NCBI GenBank assembly: GCA_963722415.1
Contig: CAVRNI010000039.1
Span: 186,001-250,000, forward strand
Length of the DNA stretch: 64,000 nucleotides
Direction: 5' to 3'
From: JALOLG01 sp963722415
Lineage (GTDB): Bacteria > Actinomycetota > Acidimicrobiia > Acidimicrobiales > Ilumatobacteraceae
Shown here: piece by piece, positions 56,239 to 64,000 of the stretch
How positions within the stretch are numbered: position 1 is the first letter of the stretch
How the letters are laid out: each line of letters begins with the position of its first letter
Made by a program: the position numbers and the translations under genes
Notes under the pieces: model-generated
Databases searched by the model: none
What the model saw: the letters and a program-made list of their open reading frames with translations, nothing else
What the model was told of the DNA's origin: nothing

Positions 56239-56670
56239 GTGCGCACGTCCGTTGAGCCCTCCCTCGACGCCACCAGCTATCCGTTCGCCCAACGCATCCG
56301 CGTCCGCTTCGCCGAGACCGACGCGATGGGGATCGTCCACCACAGCCGGTACCTCCTGTACTTCGAGGAGGCACGAGTTGCGTTCCTGCGCCATGTCGGC
56401 CACCCGTACGACGAGGTCCGAGCCGAGGGCGTCGAGATGGCGGTGCTCGAGGCGTTCGTGCAGTACCGCAAGCCGCTCGAGTTCGACGATGTCTTCGACG
56501 TCCACGTCACGATCGCCGCGCTCGAGCGCGTCACGTTCCAGATGGCCTACCTCCTGACGGCCGGCGAGGTGGTGCACGCAACGGGCGTCACCGTGCACGG
56601 ATGCATCACGGCCGACGGCAAGGCAACTCGAATGCCGAAGTGGCTCAGCGAGTTCGGGGTCACGACCTGA
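56239..56670 (+). CDS. Acyl-CoA thioesterase, YbgC/4-hydroxybenzoyl-CoA type
   Basis: 143 residues with the hot-dog fold. The signature VRFAETDAMGIVHHSRYLLY contains the catalytic Asp, and FEEARVAFL begins the long helix. VLEAFVQYRKPLEFDDVFDV is the dimer-interface strand. It hydrolyses an acyl-CoA in the cytoplasm; the acyl group is not evident. It overlaps the end of the convergent methyltransferase by 11 bases. Confidence 0.88.
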   Translation: MRTSVEPSLDATSYPFAQRIRVRFAETDAMGIVHHSRYLLYFEEARVAFLRHVGHPYDEVRAEGVEMAVLEAFVQYRKPLEFDDVFDVHVTIAALERVTFQMAYLLTAGEVVHATGVTVHGCITADGKATRMPKWLSEFGVTT

Positions 56671-57463
56671 GATTTCGCCGGCGGCGGAGCACGATGTGGT
56701 CCGTATCCGGCCGTTCGGCGACCAGCCCGAGCATGGCTGCCTCGGCGGCGACGTCGTCGGGACCACACGTGTGCCACATCGACAGCGCCTGCTGCTCGTA
56801 CACGACCTCGCCGCCGCGGCGCACGCGGTAGGTCATCGTCCAGAGCATTCGCCGCTCGTCGACGGGCTCGCCTTCCATCCAGCCTTCGTACACGAGGTCG
56901 CCAACCGGCAGGCTCCGGTACCGCGTCGGCGGGACGGGCTCCGGACGGATCGGCGGGAGCACACCGATCAACGCCGGTGCACCGGGGGCGAGCCGGCTCG
57001 CCAACTCGGTCCACAGCCCGCGCCGGCCGCGTTCGTCGAAATGCCCGATGACCGCGGACGCCACACACCCCCCGAGGCGAGCCGGCAGGTGGGCATCCTC
57101 GAACGCGCAGGGCACGACGGTGACCGCCTTGCGGAGGCCGGCGTTGTTCGCGAGGCGCACGTTCAACGCGGTCCGCATCGCCTTCGACGGCTCGACGGCG
57201 ACGATCGACGCGTCCGGGAATGCGGCGTGAAGGTGGACCGTGCCGGCACCGGTTCCGGCACCGAGGTCGAGGATCGGACCGTCGGCCGGTTCGAGGCCCG
57301 ACAACAACTGCGGCAACGCCGGGCCGAGCTCGTCCCACATCGCGGTGGCGAGAAGGTCGTAGAACTCCGCTGTCGCGTCACCGTACGGGTCGTTGGAACA
57401 GGCGAGCTCACGCGCCGGTGCGAGGACCTGTCGAGCCTCCGTGTCAGATGTCGAGCCGCTCAC
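56660..57463 (-). CDS. Class I SAM-dependent methyltransferase
   Basis: 267 residues from the GTG at 57463, which follows GGGAGG at ideal spacing. Motif I is ILDLGAGTGAGTVHLHAAFP, followed by the acidic ligand in VAVEPSKAM. The remainder (VIGHFDERGRRGLWTELASR ... LPPIRPEPVPPTRYRSLPVG) is typical of small actinobacterial methyltransferases acting on unknown small molecules. It overlaps the last codons of the transglutaminase gene by 20 bases and is probably the third gene of that operon. Confidence 0.82.
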   Translation of the reverse strand: MSGSTSDTEARQVLAPARELACSNDPYGDATAEFYDLLATAMWDELGPALPQLLSGLEPADGPILDLGAGTGAGTVHLHAAFPDASIVAVEPSKAMRTALNVRLANNAGLRKAVTVVPCAFEDAHLPARLGGCVASAVIGHFDERGRRGLWTELASRLAPGAPALIGVLPPIRPEPVPPTRYRSLPVGDLVYEGWMEGEPVDERRMLWTMTYRVRRGGEVVYEQQALSMWHTCGPDDVAAEAAMLGLVAERPDTDHIVLRRRRNLRS

Positions 57464-60461
57464 TGAGACCTCCCGCTGTCTCATAGATGTCATCTGCATC
57501 GGTCCAAGTCGGGTCGAACTCAACCCGATCGAGGATGTTTGCCAGATCGCGCACGTTCTCCGCATGGTGCGGATCGTTCACCGCCCACCGCCGGGCGAGC
57601 TCGGGGTTCGAGCAGATGGTGTCGATCCCCCGCGCCGCCGCAGCCCGTTCCAGTCGGTCCTGCAGGAGTCCCCACCGGCCACGCCGGCGGCGCTGAACGG
57701 CAATCCGCACGAATGTCGCGACACCGAGGGCCAACGCTCCGGCGAGCACGATTCCGATCAAGGCGATCGAGTTCTCGCCAACCGCGGCACCAATGCCTCG
57801 CGCCACGTCGCCACCGACGGAACCCGCGTCGACCTCACCGCCGAACGGCACATTCGCGGTGGGGTCGAAGGCCTGCCATCCAGTGTCGGGGAACCAGACC
57901 TCGACCCACGCGTGCGCGTCGGAGGCGCGAACCTTCCAGACGCCGGAGATGCGATCGCGCTCGCCAGGCACGTAGCCGGTCGCCAGGCGTGCCGGCACGC
58001 CTTGCGTGCGGAGCATCACCGCGAGCGCCGACGCGATCTGCTCACAGAAGCCGCGACGCGACGTGAACAAGAAGTCGTCGACGGCATCCACGCCCGCGGC
58101 CGGCGTCGGCGAATCGAGGTCGTACACGACGTTGGCGCCGATCCACGCTTCGAACGCCAGCACCATCTCGTACGTCGACGTGGTCGGAGCCGCGAGCGTG
58201 TCCGCGAGCTCGCGTGTGCGATCGGTCGTCGACGCAGGCACCTGGAGGTAGCGCACGACCTCGTCGCGAGACCGGCGGGTGACGTCGCCCTGCGCCCGCA
58301 GCGAATCTCCCGTCACCTCGGCGCGCTGGGACACGACCGTGTAGACCGCACCTTCGGTGAGCACGACGTCCGAGCGCAGGGCACCGTCGGGTCGACGCCA
58401 GACCGTGCCGTCGAAGATCACGCGCGTCGGCCGGTAGGCGGCGAACAGAACGTTGGGCTGGTCGACCTCGACGTAATACGTCTGGACGAACTGGCTGGAC
58501 GGCACCGACATCGAACTCGAGTCGCCCGCTGCGCGCGGCACGCCGACCACAGGACCATCCGCCGGCCGTCCGAGATCGCTGTCGGCGTACCAGAAGCGAC
58601 CATCGAACTCACCGAACGTCTGGCCGCGCCAGAAGTCGGGCTCCGTCGCGCGAACGCGCATGACGACTTCGTCGGCGAAGTCACCTCGCACCGATGTGTC
58701 GAGCGATTCGGCGAACCCGGGGTATCCACCAAGCCCGTCCAGGCCGTCGCGGGTGCCGTCGCCGGGGTCGCCGCGTTCAATGATCGAGCCATCGGTGCGA
58801 GCGAGCACGCCGGGTGCGTCGACGAGGCGAGCTTCGTCGATGAACGCCGGGAGCGTGAGCGTCGCCGGACCGCGTGGCACGGGGACCAGCGAGAGAACGA
58901 GCACGGTGGCGAGCGCGCCGGTCAGGAGGCCGGCGCCCGCCCGCACCAGGCGGGCCGCGGACGGCCGCCGGTCCGGCGCGACGAGCGGACGCTCGGCACG
59001 CAGGAAATGACCGAGCGGCCGCGCCCCGGCGACCCGTCCACCCTCGCGTGCGGTGAGGACGATGGCCGACAGGAAACACGCGCCCCAACCGGCGAGCCAC
59101 CAGCCGAGTTGGCCGTCGACGCGCAGCCCTGCCGCGTACGTGGCGACGACGGCGGAGATCGCGAGCTCGACCCGCGCCGTGCGCCGGTCAGTGCACTCGA
59201 AGCCGTGCAACACGACGAGCAGCATGAGGAACTGCGGCAACGGTCCCCGCAGCACGGCGAGCAGACCCGACACGCTCCCTGAACCGACCGCGATCGCCGC
59301 GACACCGGCGAGGGCAACGCTGGCGACGATGAGTCGCGACCAGGTCGGCAAGTCCCCGCCGGAGCGGCTCAGCCTGGTCGTCACCACAGCGCCGGCGATC
59401 GTCCCGGCCGCGAGCAGGGCCATCGTGAGGAGCGAGGAACCGAGGGCGCCGACGAGCAGCGCGAGGCCTGCCAACGTGGCTGCCGCCGTGACCCATCTGG
59501 CCGGCGGGGTGAGCGGGAGGTCGGCATCGGCACCGGAACGGCGCTGCCAGCGCGGCTCGGTCGCGTTGGCGTCAGGGATGCAGGTGGCGCTCCACCGTGC
59601 CGCGGCGTCCATGTCGGGGATCTCGACGGCGTCGGCGTCGCCGACCGCTGCCGCCGTTCGAACGCCGCGGCGCCTTCCTTCATCGAGCGCCCACCTGGCG
59701 CGGCCCGCTTCCACGTCGGCGTCGTCGGCAACGCCGTCGACCCGCACGATCCAGCGCGTGTCGGCGCTGCGGTGCCGGTCGAGAACCACGAGATCGCCCG
59801 TGCGCAGCGAGGTCGGCCAGTGGACCGAGCGTTCACTGTCGCCGTCGCGCCACGGCCGGATGCCGTCGACGTCGCCATCGTGTGACCCGGCCGAACCGGT
59901 GAAGCCCCCGCCGTGCGGTTCGGTCACGATCTCGATGCGCGCACCGGGTCCGGCCGGTCGCGGTGCGACGACCACGGGATCGATGGCGACGACCGACCGA
60001 CGCTCCCACCACAGGAGGCCGGGGCCGCCCGCCGATCGGGCGCTGACGTCGAGGTGGTCGATGATCCCGCGCCGTCCGAAACAGCCGCTCTCGTCGAAGC
60101 GACCGTTCCGCAGCAGTCCGCCGGCGATCGCAGATCCGCGATCGGAGACAGTGACGTAGACATCGGAGGTTCCGGCACCGGCGTGCGGCGCCAGTCCCGT
60201 GACCGTCACACTGTCGCCGACGGTCGTGGCGGCGACGGTCGTCAGATCGCGGAGGTCGAACTTCCGGAGCCGGAACCACCCCGCGGCCGCGGCCCAGACC
60301 ATGCCGACGAAGCCGGCGCCGAGCACGATCACAACCGCCGCGGCACCCGTCAGCCGGGCGATCACGAGCGCGACGATCCACGCCCCGACCAACGCGAATG
60401 CGCCGGACGACAACCCGGCCGGTCGCGTCAGACCGACGGCGGTCGCACGCGCCCGAGGCAT
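57444..60461 (-). CDS. DUF58-transglutaminase (TgpA-like) fusion membrane protein
   Basis: 1,005 residues, one open frame. Residues 1-300: two membrane helices and a DUF58 domain with its hallmark GIRPWRDGDSERSVHWPTSL. Residues about 320-500: six or so membrane helices of a TgpA-type N-terminal part. Residues about 560-900: an extracytoplasmic transglutaminase core with Cys in SRRGFCEQIASALAVML, His in ASDAHAWVEVWF and Asp in WQAFDPTANV. A last helix and DUF4129-like tail end it (NPELARRWAVNDPHHAEN). DUF58 and TgpA are usually separate neighbours of MoxR. It likely acts in cell-envelope protein modification. Confidence 0.83.
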   Translation of the reverse strand: MPRARATAVGLTRPAGLSSGAFALVGAWIVALVIARLTGAAAVVIVLGAGFVGMVWAAAAGWFRLRKFDLRDLTTVAATTVGDSVTVTGLAPHAGAGTSDVYVTVSDRGSAIAGGLLRNGRFDESGCFGRRGIIDHLDVSARSAGGPGLLWWERRSVVAIDPVVVAPRPAGPGARIEIVTEPHGGGFTGSAGSHDGDVDGIRPWRDGDSERSVHWPTSLRTGDLVVLDRHRSADTRWIVRVDGVADDADVEAGRARWALDEGRRRGVRTAAAVGDADAVEIPDMDAAARWSATCIPDANATEPRWQRRSGADADLPLTPPARWVTAAATLAGLALLVGALGSSLLTMALLAAGTIAGAVVTTRLSRSGGDLPTWSRLIVASVALAGVAAIAVGSGSVSGLLAVLRGPLPQFLMLLVVLHGFECTDRRTARVELAISAVVATYAAGLRVDGQLGWWLAGWGACFLSAIVLTAREGGRVAGARPLGHFLRAERPLVAPDRRPSAARLVRAGAGLLTGALATVLVLSLVPVPRGPATLTLPAFIDEARLVDAPGVLARTDGSIIERGDPGDGTRDGLDGLGGYPGFAESLDTSVRGDFADEVVMRVRATEPDFWRGQTFGEFDGRFWYADSDLGRPADGPVVGVPRAAGDSSSMSVPSSQFVQTYYVEVDQPNVLFAAYRPTRVIFDGTVWRRPDGALRSDVVLTEGAVYTVVSQRAEVTGDSLRAQGDVTRRSRDEVVRYLQVPASTTDRTRELADTLAAPTTSTYEMVLAFEAWIGANVVYDLDSPTPAAGVDAVDDFLFTSRRGFCEQIASALAVMLRTQGVPARLATGYVPGERDRISGVWKVRASDAHAWVEVWFPDTGWQAFDPTANVPFGGEVDAGSVGGDVARGIGAAVGENSIALIGIVLAGALALGVATFVRIAVQRRRRGRWGLLQDRLERAAAARGIDTICSNPELARRWAVNDPHHAENVRDLANILDRVEFDPTWTDADDIYETAGGLSERLDI

Positions 60462-61462
60462 TCGATCACCACATCCCGCCCCGCCGCCGTCGAGCCGGCG
60501 CCGTCGACGACGAGCACCCGGTGGGCCAACGCCGGCACCGCCACGGTGGCGACGTCGTCGGGGACGATGTACCCGCGACCGCGCATCACCGCGTACGCCT
60601 TGGCCAATCCGATCAACGCCACGCCGCCTCGTGTCGACGCGCCGAGACGGACCCGCTGATGTTCCCGGGTCGCCTCGAGCAACTCGACCACGTACCGGGC
60701 GACGGGCTCCGGCACGTGAACCCGCCCGACCGTGTCGCGACACGCGATGACGGTGTCGAGCGAAGCGACCGGGGTGATGTCGTGGAGCAGCTTGCGACCG
60801 CGTCGTCCGGTGAGCACGTCGACCTCGTCGTCGAACCCGGCGCGACCGGGTGTGACGACAGCTGCGAACCGGTCGAGGGCACCCTCGCCGAGCCGGTACG
60901 TGCCGGCCAGCTCGATCGGGTTCTGGGTGGCGACGAGCATGAACGGATCGGGCAGCGAATGCGTCGTGCCATCGATCGTGACGGTGGCCTCCTCGGCCGC
61001 TTCGAGCAACGCCGACTGGGTCCGCGGGTTGGTGCGGTTGAGCTCGTCGAACACGACCACGTTGGCGAACATCGGACCGGGCCGGAATCGGAGCCGGAAC
61101 GTCTCGTGGTCGGGCACCATCGAACCGGTCACGTCGCCCGGCAGGAGGTCGGGTGTGCCCTGGATCCGGTGGAACGTGCCGCCGACGGCGGCCGCGACGA
61201 CCTGCGCCAGCAGGGTCTTGCCGACTCCCGGGATGTCCTCGATCAGCAGGTGGCCGCTCGACAGCAGGCAGGCGGCTGCCATCTCGGCGACCTCGCGCTG
61301 GCCGGCGACGACGCGGTCGACGGCATCGACGACGTCGCGGCCGAGGCGGCTCGAGCGCGCGAGATCTGTCGCGTCGACACCAGCCGCATCACGGGCGGAC
61401 GCGCCATCGCGGCCACTCTCACGGTTCCCCGTCTCGGTCGTTCCTCGAGTGCTCATCGTCAT
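60428..61462 (-). CDS. moxR: MoxR-family AAA+ ATPase
   Basis: 344 residues. Walker A is LLIEDIPGVGKTLLAQVVA, Walker B VVVFDELNRTNPRTQSALL, sensor 1 LVATQNPIELAGTYRLGEGA, and the C-terminal lid contains GASTRGGVALIGLAKAYAVM. MoxR ATPases act as chaperones for complexes that involve DUF58/VWA proteins. Here the partner is the fused protein whose ATG overlaps this gene by 34 bases. The ATG at 61462 or 61456 is the start. The 192 bases upstream, to 61654, hold only promoter regions. Confidence 0.92.
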   Translation of the reverse strand: MTMSTRGTTETGNRESGRDGASARDAAGVDATDLARSSRLGRDVVDAVDRVVAGQREVAEMAAACLLSSGHLLIEDIPGVGKTLLAQVVAAAVGGTFHRIQGTPDLLPGDVTGSMVPDHETFRLRFRPGPMFANVVVFDELNRTNPRTQSALLEAAEEATVTIDGTTHSLPDPFMLVATQNPIELAGTYRLGEGALDRFAAVVTPGRAGFDDEVDVLTGRRGRKLLHDITPVASLDTVIACRDTVGRVHVPEPVARYVVELLEATREHQRVRLGASTRGGVALIGLAKAYAVMRGRGYIVPDDVATVAVPALAHRVLVVDGAGSTAAGRDVVIECLGRVRPPSV

Positions 61463-61641
61463 CCTCGTCCGCCGCGTCGTCAGGTCCTCGAGCCGGCACA
61501 GGGCGCGCGCCGACAACTCTTCCAGATCATCGGCATGTTGTGGGCTCGACTCCAGTCCGCGACCAAGGTTTCATCCGAACGATCATCTTCGACGATCATC
61601 CGGCCGGCGCCGTCCACTTCCCTCGCCATCCCGACACGACC

Positions 61642-61647
61642 TACCCT
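61642..61647 (+). promoter_or_regulatory. -10 element of a leaderless promoter
   Basis: TACCCT ends seven bases before the GTG at 61655, the same hexamer and spacing as before ilvD on the minus strand. Confidence 0.55.
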
Positions 61648-61654
61648 CGTGGTC

Positions 61655-62707
61655 GTGCGCAGCCCGAAGGATTTCTTTCGACCACTCGCCGTGGGCGCGC
61701 CCGAACCGCTTCGCGACATCCCGTTCCGGCCGAGCCGGATGATCCACTTCTTCCCACCCCAGAACGCCAAGGTGGTCGCCAAGCTCCCCGACATCGCGCC
61801 CACCGTCGACGTGTTGCTCGGCAACCTCGAAGACGCCATCCCGGCCAGCGACAAGGAGGCCGCCCGCGCCGGCCTCGTGAAGGCGGCCAACGACGTCGAC
61901 CTCGGCGAGACGCAGTTGTGGACGAGGGTCAACAGCCTCGATTCGCCGTGGGGCCTCGACGATCTCGTGACGCTCGTGACCGAGATCGGCGACAAGCTCG
62001 ACGTGGTGATGATCCCCAAGGTCGAAGGGCCAGAGGACATCCACTACGTCGACCGGCTGCTCGCCCAACTCGAGGCCAAGGCCGGGCTCACCGAACCGCT
62101 CCTCGTGCACGCGATCCTCGAGACCGCGACCGGGGTCAACAACGTCGAGCAGATCTGCATGGCCTCACCCCGGATGCAGGGCCTGTCGCTCGGCCCGGCC
62201 GATCTCGCCGCCAACCGGCGCATGAAGACCACACGGGTCGGTGGCGGCCATCCCGACTACCTCGTGCGCGAGGATCCCTCGTCCGACCAACCGGACGCGC
62301 CGCGGCGGACGCACCAACAGGATCTCTGGCACTACACCATCTCGCGCATGGTCGACGCGTGCGTCTCGGCAGGGATCCTTCCGTACTACGGACCGTTCGG
62401 CGACATCGCCGACACCGTCGCCTGCGAAGACCAGTTCCGCAACGCCTACCTCCTGGGCTGCGTCGGAGCGTGGAGCCTGCACCCCGTGCAGATCGAGATC
62501 GCCAAGCGGGTGTTCACGCCCCGCCCATCCGATGTCGCCCAGGCCCAACGCGTCATCGACGCGATGGGCGACGGGACCGGGGCGATCATGCTCGACGGCA
62601 AGATGGAGGACGACGCGTCGGTCAAGCAGTGCCACGTCGTGGTCGAGCTCGCCCGTCAACTGGCGGCACGCGATCCTGAGCTCGCAACGGTCTACGGGTT
62701 CGCGTGA
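61655..62707 (+). CDS. Malyl-CoA / beta-methylmalyl-CoA lyase-like protein (CitE superfamily)
   Basis: 350 residues. It is a TIM-barrel HpcH/HpaI enzyme of the Mcl1 type. It begins with RPSRMIHFFPPQNAKVV; the Mg-binding Glu and Asp are in DVLLGNLEDAIPASDKEAAR; RVNSLDSPWGLDDLVTLV and LVHAILETATGVNNVEQICM follow. SLHPVQIEIAKRVFTPRP is the C-terminal catalytic region. Such enzymes cleave malyl-CoA to acetyl-CoA and glyoxylate, or the methyl homologue, in C1/C2 assimilation. GTG at 61655 is preferred from the -10 spacing; GTG 61649 is an alternative. Its stop overlaps the next gene. Confidence 0.86.
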   Translation: MRSPKDFFRPLAVGAPEPLRDIPFRPSRMIHFFPPQNAKVVAKLPDIAPTVDVLLGNLEDAIPASDKEAARAGLVKAANDVDLGETQLWTRVNSLDSPWGLDDLVTLVTEIGDKLDVVMIPKVEGPEDIHYVDRLLAQLEAKAGLTEPLLVHAILETATGVNNVEQICMASPRMQGLSLGPADLAANRRMKTTRVGGGHPDYLVREDPSSDQPDAPRRTHQQDLWHYTISRMVDACVSAGILPYYGPFGDIADTVACEDQFRNAYLLGCVGAWSLHPVQIEIAKRVFTPRPSDVAQAQRVIDAMGDGTGAIMLDGKMEDDASVKQCHVVVELARQLAARDPELATVYGFA

Positions 62708-63576
62708 CGATGACGGACCACCGGCCGCGACGCTCGGTGCTGTACATGCCGGCCGCCAACGAGCGCGCCCTCGAGAAGGCCAAGACGATCCCCGCCGACG
62801 CGCTGATCTTCGACCTCGAGGACGCCGTCGCCCCCGACGCCAAGCCGGGGGCCCGCGTGCAGGCGTGCGCAGCGGCGAAATCGGGCGCCTACGGCCGTCG
62901 TGAGATCACGATCCGATGCAACGGCCTCGACACGGTGTGGGGGGCCGACGACATCCGGGCCGCGGCGGTGTCCGGCGCTGCCGCAGTGGTGATCCCCAAG
63001 GTCGGTTCGACCCGCGACCTCGCGGCTGTTTCGGCCGAGCTGGTGGCCGCCGGCGCGCCGGCGGCGATGCGGATCTGGGCGATGATCGAGACGCCGACCG
63101 CCGTGCTCGACGTGCGCGCGATCGCGGCTCACCACCGCGTCGGCGCGCTGGTGATGGGCACCAACGACCTCGCCAAGGAACTTCGCGCGCAACAGGTCGC
63201 AGGTCGAGCACCGCTCGTGCCATACCTCGCGGCGGCGTTGCTGGCCGCACGCGAGGCGGGCAAGGTCATCCTCGACGGCGTGTACAACGACGTGCAGGAC
63301 GCGGAGGGCTTTCGGCGCGAGTGCGAGCACGGCTTCGAGCTGGGCTTCGACGGCAAGACACTGATCCACCCGGGGCAGGTCGACATCGCCAACGACGTGT
63401 GGGCGCCCGACGAGGACGAGATCGCGTACGCCCGGCGGGTCATCGAAGCGTTCGAGGCGGCGATGTCCGAAGGCCGCGGGGTGATCACCGTCGACGGTCG
63501 GATGATCGAGAACCTGCACGTCGACAACGCGCGGCGCACGATCGCCGTCGCCGAAGCGATCAACGGGCTCGACTGA
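62704..63576 (+). CDS. CitE-like lyase or (3S)-malyl-CoA thioesterase
   Basis: 290 residues, second HpcH/HpaI-family protein. RRSVLYMPAANERALEKA is the classic CitE N-terminus. ALIFDLEDAVAPDAKPGAR carries the Mg ligand, TIRCNGLDTVWGADD and MIETPTAVLDVRAIAAHH follow, and FDGKTLIHPGQVDIAND is the C-terminal lid. In Rhodobacter a pair of this kind acts as malyl-CoA lyase plus malyl-CoA thioesterase. Here the genes overlap by four bases, which supports a shared pathway. Which activity this one has cannot be told from sequence. Confidence 0.83.
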   Translation: MTMTDHRPRRSVLYMPAANERALEKAKTIPADALIFDLEDAVAPDAKPGARVQACAAAKSGAYGRREITIRCNGLDTVWGADDIRAAAVSGAAAVVIPKVGSTRDLAAVSAELVAAGAPAAMRIWAMIETPTAVLDVRAIAAHHRVGALVMGTNDLAKELRAQQVAGRAPLVPYLAAALLAAREAGKVILDGVYNDVQDAEGFRRECEHGFELGFDGKTLIHPGQVDIANDVWAPDEDEIAYARRVIEAFEAAMSEGRGVITVDGRMIENLHVDNARRTIAVAEAINGLD

Positions 63577-63588
63577 GCCGATTCGCAG

Positions 63589-64000
63589 TCAGCGGTTGAG
63601 GAGCACCGGCACGCAGCGCGGCCCGCGCACCTGTCCGCCGACCCAGGTGGTCTCGCGGTTCGGGTCGACCACGTAGTTCGGGAACGCCGACAGCCACTCC
63701 TGCAACGCCACGAGCAGTTCGAGCCTGGCCAGGTTCGACCCGACGCAGCGGTGCACGCCGAGGCCGAACGCGGCGTGCCGGTTGATCTCGCGATCGATCA
63801 CGAACTCGTCCGCCCGCTCGAACATGGCCGGGTCGCGGTTGGCCGCCGGAAACGTGAGCAGCACCTGCTCCCCCCGCCGGACCGGGCATCCGCCCACTTC
63901 GGTGTCGGCGACGACCTGACGCGCCATCGTCACCGGCGAATAGAAGCGCAGCACCTCCTCGGTCGCCATCCGCCAGAGCGGATCGTCGAACGCCAGTCCC
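63589..64000 (-). CDS. Cytochrome P450, C-terminal part (runs off the window)
   Basis: The last 136 or so codons of a bacterial P450. The frame is open to the window edge: AFDDPLWRMATEEVLRFYSP includes the ExxR helix region further upstream, then RGEQVLLTFPAANRDPAMF. The haem-binding loop FGLGVHRCVGSNLARLEL gives the Cys ligand. The end PRCVPVLLNR is normal. The substrate cannot be inferred. It is convergent with the malyl-CoA gene pair, 12 bases away. Confidence 0.93.
   Translation of the reverse strand, partial: GLAFDDPLWRMATEEVLRFYSPVTMARQVVADTEVGGCPVRRGEQVLLTFPAANRDPAMFERADEFVIDREINRHAAFGLGVHRCVGSNLARLELLVALQEWLSAFPNYVVDPNRETTWVGGQVRGPRCVPVLLNR

Overview
The window is 64 kb of a very GC-rich bacterial chromosome with many GTG starts, heavy use of G/C at third positions and tightly packed genes. 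An actinobacterium is the natural reading: there is a DinB/mycothiol-type enzyme, an inositol-1-phosphate synthase, an Eis-type acetyltransferase, an actinobacterial-type SerC, a DUF3054 protein, and start codons that sit 7-8 bases after a -10 element (leaderless transcripts). The gene content looks most like class Acidimicrobiia (Ilumatobacter and relatives); that placement is inference. I see no rRNA, tRNA, CRISPR array, prophage or insertion sequence. This is ordinary chromosome with a few accessory-looking patches.

Layout. 0.1-3.6 kb: a GNAT acetyltransferase, a small WXG100-like protein translationally coupled to a large unknown protein with hydrophobic segments, and a DinB/MDMPI-type protein whose start lies in a 68-bp duplication. 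3.6-7.1 kb: pentose-phosphate genes gnd and zwf, then an EamA transporter. 7.2-13.2 kb: a vitamin B12 regulon, with btuD-btuC-btuF on the minus strand behind a cobalamin riboswitch and cobO-cobU-cobT-cobS running the other way. 13.2-23.7 kb: amino-acid metabolism (aspartate aminotransferase, serC, metY, ilvBNC behind a leader peptide and attenuator) and inositol-1-phosphate synthase. 23.7-26 kb: a DUF6529 membrane protein, a blue-copper protein and a PF03640-repeat lipoprotein. 26-30 kb: threonine dehydratase, 5-FTHF cyclo-ligase, flavin reductase, DUF3054, ilvD. 30-35 kb: a two-gene K+/H+ antiporter and gatCAB. 35-42 kb: a lipoprotein, a large subtilase, Eis, a hydrolase and a zinc-ribbon protein. 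42-50.6 kb: an alpha-galactoside locus (ABC importer, GH36 alpha-galactosidase, DeoR regulator, MsmX-type ATPase, galT). 50.5-57.5 kb: lgt, an esterase with a divergent TetR, a TPR/HD-GYP protein, an M48 peptidase, YbaK, a thioesterase, a methyltransferase. 57.4-61.5 kb: MoxR ATPase plus a DUF58-transglutaminase fusion. 61.6-63.6 kb: two malyl-CoA lyase-family enzymes. The window ends in a P450.

Regulation visible in the sequence: a cobalamin riboswitch followed by an alternating Shine-Dalgarno/anti-Shine-Dalgarno ladder before btuF; a leader peptide MRASFRALVVLIR and Rho-independent terminator before ilvB; operator-like palindromes beside the EamA gene and the TetR gene; and four copies of a dispersed palindromic repeat in intergenic spaces.

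Caution on quality: about eighteen genes between 1 and 48 kb, including ones normally essential (gatA, gatB, ilvD), switch reading frame once or more, and one has an in-frame TAG. From 48 kb on none do. The best explanation is uncorrected single-base errors in the assembly, not decay or programmed frameshifting. I annotate such genes across the break and give the join positions.
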